A stretch of 64,000 nt of DNA from Neocallimastix lanati (nom. inval.) (GCA_016946835.1 JACVTC010000079.1:391001-455000), one strand, 5' to 3'; positions 1-10,820 are shown, counted from the first letter of the stretch. Numbers and translations: made by a program. The notes: a model not told the origin generated them from the sequence alone.

Positions 1-478
1 AAACTTACCATTTACCAACCCTGATTATATAATGGATATTTTTTCATTAATTAAAACTAAATCCATTGAAAAAAATTCTTGTCAATTTTTAAAATTTTTA
101 GAATATTTTTATGAAACATATTTAATTGGTTACGATATGAAAAGTTGGAATTATTAAAATAATATTGAACATATAACCAATAATGCTTCAGAATCACTCA
201 ATAATTCTTTAAATAAACTATTTCCAATGAAACCAAATTTTTATGAATTAATAAATAAATTAAAAGAACACGAACATTTATCATATTATGATTACCAAAT
301 GAAAATAAAAGGAATTTGGAGAATGAAAAAAAAAATAAAAACAAAAACTGATGAAATTAATATCTTAATTGAAAAATACAAAAATAAAGAAGCCAAGTTA
401 ATTAATATAAAATATGATAGAAGTGATCTTTCTAAATTGTGGTTTGAATGTTTAACTAATTTAAATAATATTTTATAA
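1..478 (+). pseudogene. MULE transposase, C-terminal fragment with one in-frame stop
   Basis: Frame 2 is open from the window start except for one TAA at 155-157, and it ends at 476-478. After that stop comes a block reading TNNASESLNNSLNKLF, typical of the region of MULE transposases that follows the last catalytic acidic residue. A Lys/Glu-rich helical tail with YYDYQ and WFECLTNLNN motifs follows. The same tail, diverged and on the minus strand, is at 50299-50560 (YYDYQRKIRGI, WFDCLTDLNN), which confirms that this was coding sequence. The first ATG of the uninterrupted part (227) is not a real start; it only follows the stop. The N-terminal and catalytic parts lie left of the window. Family is supported by pattern, not by a search. 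Confidence 0.65.
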
Positions 479-810
479 ATATTATTTAATAATAAATAAT
501 TATGAAATGACAGAGGAATTTCCAAAAGAAAAAATCATTAAAATTCTTTCATACAAAAACTTATAATTAAATTTATTAATTAAAAAATTTATAATTATTA
601 AAAAGTTAAAATGTTTATATACTTGATAAAATTTATGTAGTTTAAATAAATATTCTATTATTTTATTATTATAATTAATTTTATTAATAATTGTTTAAAT
701 ATTTTATTAATATTTTTTTTAAAATAAATAATCTTATATTTTTATACTTTATTATTAATATCAATAATATATTTTTATATTTTTATATTTTATTATTAAT
801 GTTTATAATT

Positions 811-2148
811 AATTTTATTAATAATTGTTTAAATATTTTATTAATATTTTTTTAAATAAATAAATCTATATAATTGTTAAAGTATTTTATTAATATTTTT
901 TTTAAATAAATAAATATATATAATTGCTAAAGTATTTTATTAATAGTTGTTTAAATATTTTATTAGTATTTTTTAAATAAATAAATCTATATAATTGTTA
1001 AAGTATTTTATTAATATTTTTTTTAAATAAATAAATATATATAATTGCTAAAGTATTTTATTAATAGTTGTTTAAATATTTTATTAGTATTTTTTAAATA
1101 AATAAATCTATATAATTGTTAAAGTATTTTATTAATATTTTTTTTAATTGCTAAAGTATTTTATTAATAGTTGTTTAAATATTTTATTAATATTTTTTAA
1201 ATAAATAAATCTATATAATTGTTAAAGTATTTTATTAATATTTTTTTTAAATAAATAAATCTATATAATTGTTAAAGTATTTTATTAATATTTTTTTAAA
1301 TAAATAAATCTATATAATTGTTAAAATATTTTATTAATATTTTTTTTAAATAAATAAATATATATAATTGCTAAAGTATTTTATTAATAGTTGTTTAAAT
1401 ATTTTATTAGTATTTTTTAAATAAATAAATCTATATAATTGTTAAAGTATTTTATTAATATTTTTTTTAATTGCTAAAGTATTTTATTAATAGTTGTTTA
1501 AATATTTTATTAATATTTTTTAAATAAATAAATCTATATAATTGTTAAAGTATTTTATTAATATTTTTTTTAAATAAATAAATCTATATAATTGTTAAAG
1601 TATTTTATTAATATTTTTTTTAAATAAATAAATCTATATAATTGTTAAAGTATTTTATTAATATTTTTTTTAAATAAATAAATCTATATAATTGTTAAAG
1701 TATTTTATTAATATTTTTTTAAATAAATAAATCTATATAATTGTTAAAGTATTTCATTAATATTTTTTTTAAATAAATAAATATATATAATTGCTAAAGT
1801 ATTTTATTAATAGTTGTTTAAATATTTTATTAGTATTTTTTAAATAAATAAATCTATATAATTGTTAAAGTATTTTATTAATATTTTTTTTAATTGCTAA
1901 AGTATTTTATTAATAGTTGTTTAAATATTTTATTAATATTTTTTTAAATAAATAAATCTATATAATTGTTAAAGTATTTTATTAATATTTTTTTTTAAAT
2001 AAATAAATCTATATAATTGTTAAAGTATTTTATTAATATTTTTTTTTAAATAAATAAATCTATATAATTGTTAAAGTATTTTATTAATATTTTTTTTAAA
2101 TAAATAAATCTATATAATTGTTAAAGTATTTTATTAATATTTTTTTTA
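811..2148. repeat. Minisatellite array inside the MULE, ~48-bp unit with a longer variant
   Basis: About 25 tandem units are built around AAATAAATAAATCTATAT, AATTGTTAAAGTATTTTATT and a T-run. A second unit type carries AATTGCTAAAG plus an extra TAGTTGTTTAAATATTTTATTAG segment, and it recurs at regular intervals, giving a higher-order pattern. The related copy at 49545-49645 has only two units, so the array expanded in this copy. No coding potential. Confidence 0.85.
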
Positions 2149-2313
2149 AAATAAACCTTTTAATTGTTTGAATATTTTATTTTATTTTTTTTTTTTGTAA
2201 AAAAATATTTATTTTTATCTAACCATTATAATTTATTTAATTATTCATTTAATAAATTTTAAGAAAAAAATTACAAATTAATAATACAACAAAATAGTAT
2301 CATATAACTATTA

Positions 2314-2373
2314 ATTTAAAAAGCCTCAAAATTTGATATATCACGTGAAAAATTGGCGTTTTGGACCTCTCCC
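2314..2373. repeat. MULE terminal inverted repeat (right end)
   Basis: The segment contains GCCTCAAAATTTGATATATC, ACGTGAAAAATTGGCG and TTTTGGACCTCTCCC. The same string, lacking two A's, is at 49836-49878. In inverted orientation the core GTCCAAAACGCCAATT is at 49137-49152. These shared outer ends define the element family. Confidence 0.7.
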
Positions 2374-2375
2374 AA

Positions 2376-2629
2376 TGTTAAGAATGTAACTGAAATCTCA
2401 CAATTTCAATTATGATTATTTATAGTTAATATGGCTTTTATTTATTTATATTTAATTATATGAATATTACATAATAAAGAATATTACAGTTTAACAAAAT
2501 ATAATAAATAAGATTTATAATAACTATTTAATAACTATCTAATAACTAATGTATTCATAATGTGGCTAAATGTGGCGTATTAATATTACACTGTATAATG
2601 TATAATTATAATGTAGCTAATACTTAACA
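2376..2629 (-). repeat. Copia 3' LTR
   Basis: It begins TGTTAAG and ends CTTAACA, forming a 7-bp inverted terminal repeat. It matches 8251-8504 except for two substitutions near the right end (AAATG/AATTG and CACTG/CAATG). Relative to the minus-strand coding region this is the 3' LTR. Confidence 0.93.
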
Positions 2630-2641
2630 TTCCCCCTACAT
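2630..2641 (-). promoter_or_regulatory. Polypurine tract for plus-strand DNA priming (copia)
   Basis: On the minus strand the bases just before the 3' LTR read TGTAGGGGGAA, a purine-rich, G-rich run in otherwise AT-only DNA and exactly where a polypurine tract belongs. Confidence 0.7.
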
Positions 2642-2678
2642 TATGCATTTGGTAATAATATAAAAAATAAAGTTTTAA

Positions 2679-2709
<31 letters not shown>

Positions 2710-2728
2710 ATAGTAAATTTTTAATAAT

Positions 2729-2761
<33 letters not shown>
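2642..2761. other. A/T homopolymer stretch between RNase H and the 3' LTR
   Basis: Two long T-runs (about 2688-2709 and 2732-2763) lie here. No coding capacity seen. This is the 3' untranslated part of the copia internal region. Confidence 0.6.
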
Positions 2762-2767
<6 letters not shown>

Positions 2768-3176
2768 GAAAATAAAATCAGTAAAACATTTCATTTTTGG
2801 TCCAGATATCACTTTAGTTAAAGGATCAGCTAACATAGTATCGGAGGATATATGTTCTAAATTTATTTCTTTTCTATTTATTTTCTCTTGAATGTATTTG
2901 TAATCAATGTCCATGTGTTTACATCTACCTTTTGTATTTTCATTTTCAGCGATATTTTTACAAGATTTATTATCAACTTTAACTTTTAAATTAATTTCTT
3001 TATTGAATATTTCTTTTAGTAATTTCTTTAATTTCATTCCTTGTTTTGCACATTCAATTGATGCAACATATTCTGCTTCAGTGGTTGATAATGTGATGCT
3101 CTTCTGGTTTCAGATTTCCATGAAATTGGACTTTTCCAAATAAGAAAATGTATCCACTGGTAGATTTTCTTGTTTC
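2762..3176 (-). pseudogene. Copia RNase H, C-terminal part, frameshifted
   Basis: Continues from the RT block after the stop at 3177-3179. Pieces of the usual copia RNase H appear in different frames: a KSTSGYIF segment, then PISWKS, then an LSTTEAEY segment, then the open block 2762-3037 ending in SDTMLADPLTK, the conserved C-terminal motif of copia RNase H. At least two frame changes fall between about 3060 and 3160. The fragment cannot encode a working domain. Confidence 0.8.
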
Positions 3177-5429
3177 TTAATCGCCAGCGAAATCAGCGTC
3201 TGAGTAGGCAATTAAATTTTTACTTCCATAGTAATAAATAGATTTTTCTTTAGTAGATTTTAAATATCTTAAGATCATCAATGCTGATTTTAGATCAACT
3301 TCTGTTGGGTTTTCGGCGTGTCTTGCAGCTTGATTAACTGCAAATGAGATGTCTGGTCTTGTTTTTGTTGAAACAAATAATAAAGCGCCAATAATAGATT
3401 TATAATTTGTTACGTTTACTGGTGTTGAATTTTCTCTTTCTTCTAAAGTAATTTTTCTACATGGGTTGTTAATTGGTTTTGTCTTATTCATTTTGTAATT
3501 CTTAATTAATTTTTCAATATAGTCTTGTTGATTAATTTTATATCCTTCTTCAGTTTTAAAAATATTTATTCCTATAATTTTGTTAGCTTCCGTGTCTTTT
3601 GAAATTTTATATTTTTCTTTTAATTTATTGCTTATATATTTAATTTCTTTATCTTCTCCAGTAAGTAAGATATCATCAACATAAAGACATAATATAGCAC
3701 ATAAATTTCCATTGTGATATTTTGTAAATAAACATTGATCAATACTTAATTGTTTTAAGCCAATATTTTTTAAATAACTTGATATTTCTTTATACCATTG
3801 TCTTCCGGCTTGTTTCAAACCATATAGAGCCTTATTTAATATCCAATATTTTCCAGAATTATAATTTTTATCTCCTTCTGGTATGTCCACGTATATTTCT
3901 TCTTCTAATTTGGCATTTAAATAAGCTGCCTTTATATCCATTTGTCTTAAGTTCCATTTGTATTGTGATGCGATGTCAATTGCAATTCTTAAACTATCTG
4001 CTTCAATTGTTGGTGAATATGTTGATGTATAGTTAACACCTTTTCTCTGTTTGAATCCACGAGCAACTAATCTTGCTCTTTTAACACCATTATCTTTAGT
4101 AGTAAATACCCATCTAGTATCAATTAAAGTAGTATCTTTAGGAATATTATTAACTATTCTCATTACTTTTTGTTCATACATATTATTGATTTCTTTTTTA
4201 ATTGCATCCTTCCATTTATTTGAATCGTTAGAATTTATTGCTTCATCATAACTCTTGGGATTAACTGTTTTAATTAGTAATACTTTGTTTTTCTTTATTG
4301 TTAATTGTTCATTATCATTTGTATTTTCTTTTTCATTTAAATCAATGAATTTTCTTTTGTTATTATTTTTTTGAATATCGGTATTTTCCATTTCATTATT
4401 TTCTAAATTATTTTTGTTATTATCTTGAATATTTATAGCCATATCATTACTATTAGAATTATTTAAATTGTTGTTTGAACTTTTATCAATTAATATATCA
4501 GAGTTTTGATTTGTGTTTAAGTTTTCATGTTTTTTATACAAATTCATATTATTATTAATATTGTTATTAATGTTATTGTTGTTATTGTTTAATATAATTT
4601 TATTATTGCCATTAATAATTTCTCGGTTGTTATTATTTGAATTATTTGAATTATTTAATTGATCATAACTGCCTTTTTCCCCCTCAATTGAATAATTCGA
4701 AGGAAAAATAGAATTAATATATTCTTCTGATAGAAAGGTAGTATTAATAGTTCCAGGAATATTTTCCAAGAAATAAACGTCTCTAGCTGATACAATACAG
4801 TTAGAAGATAAATCTAAAATACGATAACCAGTAGAGTCCGAAGCATAACCAAGAAAAATTCCAGATTTAGAATTATTTTCAAATTTATTCTTTTTATGAT
4901 TATTATAGAAATATACTCTGCAACCAAAAACACATAAGTGTGAAATATCAATAGGTTTGTTGAAGAAAACTTCATCTGGGATTTTTGAATTATTACCTTG
5001 ATGAGTTTTAAGGTTATATAAACGACATGCGCATAGAATAGCAGAATCCCAAAAATTAAGAGGTAATTTGGCAGAATTAAGTAGCGTGGTTGCACAATTA
5101 TTAAGAGTTTGATTAATTCTTTCTGAACGACCATTTTGTTGTGGGTAGCCAGGAGTTGAATGAATTAATTTTATACCATTTTCGGAAAGGTACTTGTTGA
5201 AATTTTCATTTGTGTATTCGGTTCCATTGTCGGTTTTTAAAGTTTTAATTGTAAATTCAGTAGTATTATTCATTAATTTGTGAAATTTAATAAATGCTTT
5301 ATTAACATCAGATTTATTTTTTAAAAGGTAAATCCAGCATTTTCTACTATAGTCATCCATAAAAGTTACGTAGTAATTGAAATTGTTATAGGATGTTTTT
5401 AATTTACCAACTACATCGGAGTGTACAAG
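3177..5429 (-). pseudogene. Copia integrase core, reverse transcriptase and start of RNase H
   Basis: The 727-codon block opens with MDDYSRKCW (integrase core). It continues with LKTDNGTEYTN and QQNGRSERINQTL, which supply the later D and E of the DDE triad; the first D lies just upstream (HSDVVG), between the stop at 5430 and 5360. An Asn-rich linker follows, then RT: RWVFTTKDNG, ARLVARGFKQ, DIKAAYLNA, LYGLKQAGRQW and the catalytic LYVDD. RNase H begins with YSDADFAGD and is cut by a stop. The ATG at 5360 is internal, not a start. RT and the catalytic YVDD are otherwise intact over more than 700 codons, in keeping with the young LTRs. Confidence 0.9.
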
Positions 5430-6381
5430 TTATAGTGGTTGTGTGGTACTGTTTTCAATTGCATAAAATGGTTTTCTTCTCATTTTGCTGATTTTACATT
5501 GAGTGCAGTCCTTTTTGTTGTGAATACACATGTGGTTTAAAACAAATTTTTCAATATCTTTATTATTGTTGAAGTGACCTAATCGTGCATGCCAAAGATC
5601 ATAATCGAAATTGTTAATATCAATATTTAAAGATTTATACATTTTAAAGGGAGTAGTGTATAATTAGAAGAGATTTTCTTTGTCGGCATAAATTTTCGCA
5701 ACTGGTTTATTGTTTTTGAATAATTGAAGTCTATCCTTATTTAAATATTCATCGAAATCGATAATAATGGTAAAATTATTTCTGACAAGATAATGTGTTG
5801 AAATTAAGTTATTTTTGATGTTTGGTGCATAGTGGACTTTTGAGAGTTTGAAATCGAAATTTTTAATAGCACCATTATATGTTCCTACTTTTACAATTTT
5901 GTCAGATTTTCCGTCAGGATAGGTGATAAATTTGCTATTGACAGTTTTGGTGTCATCTAGGTCCTTTTCTTCTTTTGTTAAATTTAATGATGTACCGCTG
6001 TCAATAATCCATCTTGTTGGTTCTTTCTTTTGATTATATGTAGGAGTATCGTTGGGAACAGCATTAACATTAATATTTCCTGAAAATCCAGTGAAAATTT
6101 CATCTTCGCTAGGTTCATCAGAATCTTCTAAATCAGTAGTATTTTTAATTCCTTCTATATTATTGGAACGATAATTTTTGTTTTTTGAATTGTTTCTTGT
6201 TGTGCTGCTTCTTTCTTGGTGTCTGATGCTTTCATTTGAAGGATTTTTATTATTTCTTCTATCTTTTCTTCTAGGATTTAAAAAACATTCATCGGTAGTG
6301 TGTCCGTGTTTATGGCAAATGTGACAATATTTTTCTTTTTCTTTATCTTTATCAGAGTCATTTTTAAATTTATATGGTAAT
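5430..6381 (-). pseudogene. Copia gag zinc knuckle, protease and pre-integrase zinc-binding domain
   Basis: All pieces are in one frame, broken by TAA at 5664-5666 and at 5430-5432. Reading down the minus strand: a zinc knuckle YCHICHKHGHTTDEC (CX2CX4HX4C), an acidic linker, the aspartic protease active site WIIDSGTSLNLT, then after the first stop WHARLGHF..CTQC, the HHCC domain that precedes copia integrase. The upstream edge is the right end of the inserted solo LTR at 6382; the reading frame resumes at 7085. Confidence 0.88.
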
Positions 6382-7084
6382 TGTAAAGATGTGATTATCC
6401 CAATCACATTTTAAATTAAAAATTTTTCTTGTGTAATTCAAAAATGTAAATTATTCTTTGATTTATAAAATAATAAGCAAAGTAAATAAATCATATGAAC
6501 TAAATTTTTGAATTATATTCTTTAAGCCACAAGATAAATTTTTAATGTAATAATTTTTATAAAATTTAATTCTGAGAAAATTATTGTTGTAAAATAATTT
6601 AAATGAATTAATTAAAGTTTAAAACAAAATAAATTAATAATTTATTTTGTGAAAATTAAGTTTCAAAATTTAATCATGACTCCTTTAACATTGTTTTTAA
6701 ATCGAAAATAAATAAAGACTTTACTTATAATATTAAAATAATAAATAGATAATAAATGTACTTAATTTTAATTATTTAGTATTTAGTTTAATTAATAATT
6801 ATATTTTTCTAAATTTAGTTATAGTTTATAAATTTATTATTTAATAAAATTCATTAGGATAGTTTTATATTAAAATATATGTAATTTAAGTAAAATAATA
6901 TATTATCAATGTATTTAGGAAAAGTATAAATAGAAGATACTTTTCACATTTTTTCTCAATGTAATTGTTATTTTTAACAAATAACTATTAAATATTAATA
7001 AAATATATTTTAATAAAAAATTTTTAATAAAATAAAATTTATTATATTTTGTTATTGTAATCTATTTTAGTGTTTTCTTTTACA
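6382..7084. mobile_element. Solo LTR (703 bp) inserted in copia gag, TSD GTAAT
   Basis: Starts TGTAAAGATGTG, ends TTTTCTTTTACA and is flanked by GTAAT on both sides (6377-6381 and 7085-7089). Its removal with one duplication is 708 bp, a multiple of three, and the gag frame joins cleanly. A near-identical copy is at 12468-13171. It carries a TATAAATAG promoter-like motif inside a short hairpin (6919-6945). It ends in TG..CA like other LTRs. No internal region is present, so it arose by LTR-LTR recombination. Confidence 0.9.
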
Positions 7085-8045
7085 GTAATTTACCATTTCT
7101 AACTCTATTAACCGAAAGCTCTTGTGTAGTTTCGTTGCTATAGTCAATTTTCTTTATGTCTTTGTATTTTTTAATGAAAACACTAGTCAAGGCTATCCGT
7201 TCTTTTAATTCTTCAAAGGTTTTAAATTCGACTAAAAGTACTGTAGGAACTCCAAATTTAACAATTTCTTCAGCTGAAAGTAAAATTTTAGTTTCTTCGT
7301 CTAATTTTATTTTTTCACATCTTTTTGATTCCTTATCGTGAAGTTGAAACAAGTAATTTAATTTGTCTATATAGAGTTTTATATCGTTATTTTCGACCTC
7401 TAGTTTCTTGATTTGGTATTCAATTTAATATAATTTTGAAGGTCCAACCTGCAAGAAGTAACTTTCTAATCTTATAATCATTTCATAGGCGGTTTCACAT
7501 CCTTCAATAAGTTCGGCGGTAGTTGAATCTAAGCTGCTTTCGATGATGGTTTGGGTCGCACAGTCTTCTTTGATTTCATCATCATCCATTTCTGTAATAT
7601 CTATGTCATTTTTGATGCAGTCAATGAGATCTAATGCCGTTAAGTGACGTTTGAGAGCTCTATACCATCTTGGAAAGTTTTCTGTAGTTAATTTAAAATT
7701 TTGATAATTAAAAACCGATTTATTTGTCATATCTGACTTCTTTCTTCTCATGAGTTTTTCGTTGACTCTGTTTAATCTTTTAATAAAATTCTTTGTGTTT
7801 CTATCTAAGATTGAGGATTGTTTGTTGATATTTTCTTCTAAGTCATTTAAATTTTCTTCAATGTGTTTTCTTTTTGACTTTGAAATATTATTTTGTTTGT
7901 TTACATTTTCTTCAAAGTCTTTCAAAAAATTAAAATCATCATTTTCGTAATCTTGAATTTCATGTTCTTCACTTTCATAATTATAGTTTTGTGAAGTTGA
8001 TGATTCATTAGATTTTTCTGAATTTTTAGATTTGTCAGTTTCCAT
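7085..8045 (-). pseudogene. Copia gag, N-terminal and middle parts
   Basis: Starts at ATG 8045, the first ATG after the 5' leader. The first ~100 residues are Ser/Asn/Glu-rich and helical. From about residue 115 the FPRWYRALKRHL...CATQTIIESSLD...AYEMIIRLESYF pattern is the copia-type gag capsid fold (UBN2-like). A TAA at 7425-7427 interrupts it; the frame then continues through LHDKESKR to RNGKL at the solo LTR boundary. One nonsense change plus one insertion therefore account for the loss of gag. Confidence 0.85.
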
Positions 8046-8220
8046 TTTGGAATTTTGGAATTTTGAATTTTAATTAATTTTAAAAAAAATTTAAATTTTG
8101 AAATTTTTAATTTTGAAATCTAATCTCAATAATTTTGAATTTGTAAATTTTTAAATTATTTATTTAATATTTTAATTATAACAAGCTTGTTTAATTTAAT
8201 TTTTGTATATTTATAGCTAA

Positions 8221-8250
8221 TAGCTCATTAGGTAAGTGAGACTCTTAATC
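8221..8250 (-). promoter_or_regulatory. Primer binding site: half tRNA-Lys(CUU)
   Basis: Directly next to the 5' LTR, the plus strand carries TGAGACTCTTAATC (8237-8250). This equals the 5' strand of the anticodon stem, the CUCUUAA loop and two more bases of eukaryotic tRNA-Lys(CUU). Left of it, TAGCTCATTAGGTAAG resembles the D arm of the same tRNA with small gaps. On the element's sense strand this is complementary to the 5' half of the tRNA, as in Drosophila copia, which is primed by an initiator-tRNA fragment cut in the anticodon loop. The 3' half of the tRNA is absent, so this is not a tRNA gene. Confidence 0.75.
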
Positions 8251-8504
8251 TGTTAAGAATGTAACTGAAATCTCACAATTTCAATTATGATTATTTATAG
8301 TTAATATGGCTTTTATTTATTTATATTTAATTATATGAATATTACATAATAAAGAATATTACAGTTTAACAAAATATAATAAATAAGATTTATAATAACT
8401 ATTTAATAACTATCTAATAACTAATGTATTCATAATGTGGCTAATTGTGGCGTATTAATATTACAATGTATAATGTATAATTATAATGTAGCTAATACTT
8501 AACA
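8251..8504 (-). repeat. Copia 5' LTR
   Basis: Same TGTTAAG..CTTAACA termini and length as 2376-2629. Relative to the minus-strand genes it is upstream and adjoins the primer binding site. Transcription of the element should start in it, running leftwards. Confidence 0.93.
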
Positions 8505-9235
8505 TTGAATATATGTATATATTAAAATACAATTGTAAATATTAAAATTATACTTTTAAGAAAATTATTAAAACTATTAATTAAATATTATTATAAAAAT
8601 TATTATAAAATTATTAATATTATAAAATTATTAAAATTATTAAATATTATTATAAAAATTTATTTATTATAAAACTATTAAATATTATTATAAAATTATT
8701 AAGATTATTAATTAAATTTATTATTAAAAATTATAAATTTTTATAATAATTAATAATTTTTAATAATAATTATTATAAAAATTTATTATTTAAATATTAT
8801 CAAATTTATTAATTAAATATTATAAAAATTTTATTTTATTTTTGAAAATAATTACAAGTATTATTTAAAATAATTAAAGATTATTAAATTTATTATATTA
8901 ATCTTTAAAAACAATTTATTTAACTTAAAAATATCAAAGAAAATAGTAAAACTATTTTCTATATATTTATTTTATAATTATTTTTAATTAAATTATATTT
9001 GAATATTATATTATTATATTTATAAAAATTAAAACAAAAATGAATTATTGATATAAAATTAATTCAATAATTCTATAAAATTACTTAAATTATAAACAAC
9101 TAATTATACTTTAAATTTATAAAAAAATATAAATATTGTAACAATTTCTTAAAAATTAAATATGTGTACTTTAAAATAATAAAATTTTATATTAATAATA
9201 ATAAATAACTTTTAATAAAAAAATTTTTTTTTTTT
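8505..9235. other. AT-only spacer, no gene seen
   Basis: Short TTATTA/TAAAAT motifs only. No open frame with recognisable content, and no tandem array beyond irregular TTATTAAAA repeats. Confidence 0.6.
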
Positions 9236-9278
9236 AAAATCAAAGCAGGGTAATACCCGACCCCCCCTGCTTGATTTT
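9236..9278. other. GC-rich hairpin of unknown origin
   Basis: Left arm AAAATCAAAGCAGGG (9236-9250) pairs with CCCTGCTTGATTTT (9265-9278) with one bulged A. The 14-nt loop lies between, and its GGTAATACC-type core can itself fold. The run of seven C's and the following ATCAACCCCGAGTCTACC are strikingly GC-rich for this window. It could be a transposon terminus or a decayed structured RNA; I recognise neither. Confidence 0.5.
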
Positions 9279-9364
9279 AAATCCATACGAATCAACCCCG
9301 AGTCTACCAAATAAATGAATAAATTAAAAAATATAAATAATAATATAAAACAATGATGTAAAAC

Positions 9365-9998
9365 TGTTGAAATTATAACTGAATTGAAATCTCAATTTCA
9401 GTTATTCACATTTCAATATACATTTAATTAATAATATATATAAATTCTTATTTAATATTTAAAGAATTATCTTAGGCCTAATAATTCTGAAAATATTAAT
9501 AAATAAGATTTATATTAATAATTTCAATTATTTACATATGACGTCACATGTATTTATTTATATTATGTTTATATATATGTTTATATCATATATATTAATT
9601 ACTATTTTTAATTATTCAAATTAATTATACAAATTAAATTTATTTAATTATATTAAATATTTTAAACATATCGATATTGTTATTATTTTAATATTTTATT
9701 AATATTCATTTTACTATATTATTATTATCTTATAATTAAATACTACTATTATGTAACTTACAAAGTATAAAAGAAAGATGTAAAAATCTATCTTTTATGT
9801 TCTTTGTAAGGTCTTTATATTTACAATAATTATATACTAATAATTCAATAAATAAATATTTTCATAAATCCTTCAAAGAAATTATTATTTAAAATATTCT
9901 TAGATAATAAGTGTTTAAATAACTTAACTATTTATCTTATACTATTTTTATATTATTATTAATTAATTATTGTTGGATTATTAATATATAATTCAACA
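9365..9998. mobile_element. Probable solo LTR, third family (634 bp)
   Basis: Begins TGTTGAA and ends TTCAACA, a perfect 7-bp inverted terminus. It holds a TATAAAAG box inside a 54-nt inverted repeat (9757-9810; outer arms CTTACAAAG and CTTTGTAAG), much like the promoter hairpin of the 703-bp LTR family. No coding sequence. Five-base flanks AAAAC and TATTA do not match. An alternative right end at 10024 would give a 6-bp TAAAAC duplication but lacks the inverted terminus. Confidence 0.5.
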
Positions 9999-10610
9999 TA
10001 TTAACCTAGTAACGTTATTAATCATAAAACTATTTTATATCTTAATTTTAACAAAAACAACAATGAATAAATTAATGTATAAATTATTTTTAGTCTAGAA
10101 CAAGCCATAAAATTAGTATAACTACATGTAAATTTTTCTCTTTAAATCTTTGTTAATTACCTTTATATATTTTCATATATAAATAAGTAAATAAATATAT
10201 TTTAAATAAATAACTTTAAATATAAATAATAAATCTTTAATTATTTAATAATTATTTATAATAATTATTTTATTTTATTTTATTTAAATATGTATTATAA
10301 TAATTATGTATTATAATAATTATAATAATTATACTTTAATTCATATAAAATTTATATCGTTCTATATATTAGAATATATAATTAATATATTACCTCCTTA
10401 TAAATAGATTAAATTATTTATATTAGAAATAGAGGAATCTTTTGTAAAATTATTAAGTGGTTAATAGATTTTATATTAAGTAATAATGAAATAAAATCAA
10501 ATTAAAAATATTTATATGATTTTTAATTATTATTTTTTTTAAAAAAAAAAATAAATAAATAAAATTATATATATATGTCAAAAACTTTTTATAAAAAATA
10601 TTATAAGGTT

Positions 10611-10645
<35 letters not shown>

Positions 10646-10820
10646 TTTGTTTTATTTTGTTTTGTTTTGTTCTGTTTCGCTTAAAACTTACCTCTCTTCT
10701 TTTTTCTTTTTTCTTTCTTTTTTCTCTTTTCTTTCTTTCTTTCTCTCTTTCTTTTTTTTTTATTTCTTTTTCTCTCCTTTTTTCTCTTCTCCTTCTTCCT
10801 TTCTTTTTTTTCTCTCAGAC
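9999..10820. other. Spacer with a pyrimidine tract, no gene seen
   Basis: AT-rich DNA up to about 10570. From 10611 to 10817 one strand is almost all T and C (T-run, then CTTT/TTTC repeats). The apparent Phe/Ser-rich frame across it is a by-product of the tract. Confidence 0.6.

Larger units (their letters stand above)
1..2373 (+). mobile_element. 3' part of a Mutator-like (MULE) DNA transposon
   Basis: A transposase C-terminal remnant (1-478) is followed by AT-rich DNA with an expanded minisatellite (about 811-2148) and ends at a terminal inverted repeat whose outer edge is ..TTTTGGACCTCTCCC at 2373. The same end sequence, including two copies of the minisatellite unit, recurs at about 49490-49878, so this is a repeated element family. 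The left end lies outside the window, so no target duplication can be checked. The copia LTR starts three bases after this terminus. Confidence 0.7.
2376..8504 (-). mobile_element. Ty1/copia LTR retrotransposon, defective, minus strand
   Basis: Two 254-bp LTRs (2376-2629 and 8251-8504) flank gag, protease, integrase, reverse transcriptase and RNase H in the copia order (integrase before RT) on the minus strand. The LTRs differ at only two positions that I can see, so insertion was recent. Yet the internal region has at least four in-frame stops (7425, 5664, 5430, 3177), frameshifts in RNase H and a 703-bp solo LTR inside gag. Flanks are CCCAA on the left and TTGAA on the right, so no 5-bp target duplication is evident. 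The left end abuts the MULE terminus. Confidence 0.93.

Noticed and set aside
227-478. A stand-alone 83-residue gene
   Set aside because: Same frame continues upstream through one stop to the window edge; it is the tail of a transposase.
8221-8250. A tRNA-Lys gene
   Set aside because: Only the 5' half is present; the sequence passes straight into the LTR, so it is a primer binding site.
9999-10030. Alternative right end of the third solo LTR with a 6-bp TAAAAC duplication
   Set aside because: The end at 9998 gives a perfect 7-bp inverted terminus; a 6-bp match is easily chance in this composition.
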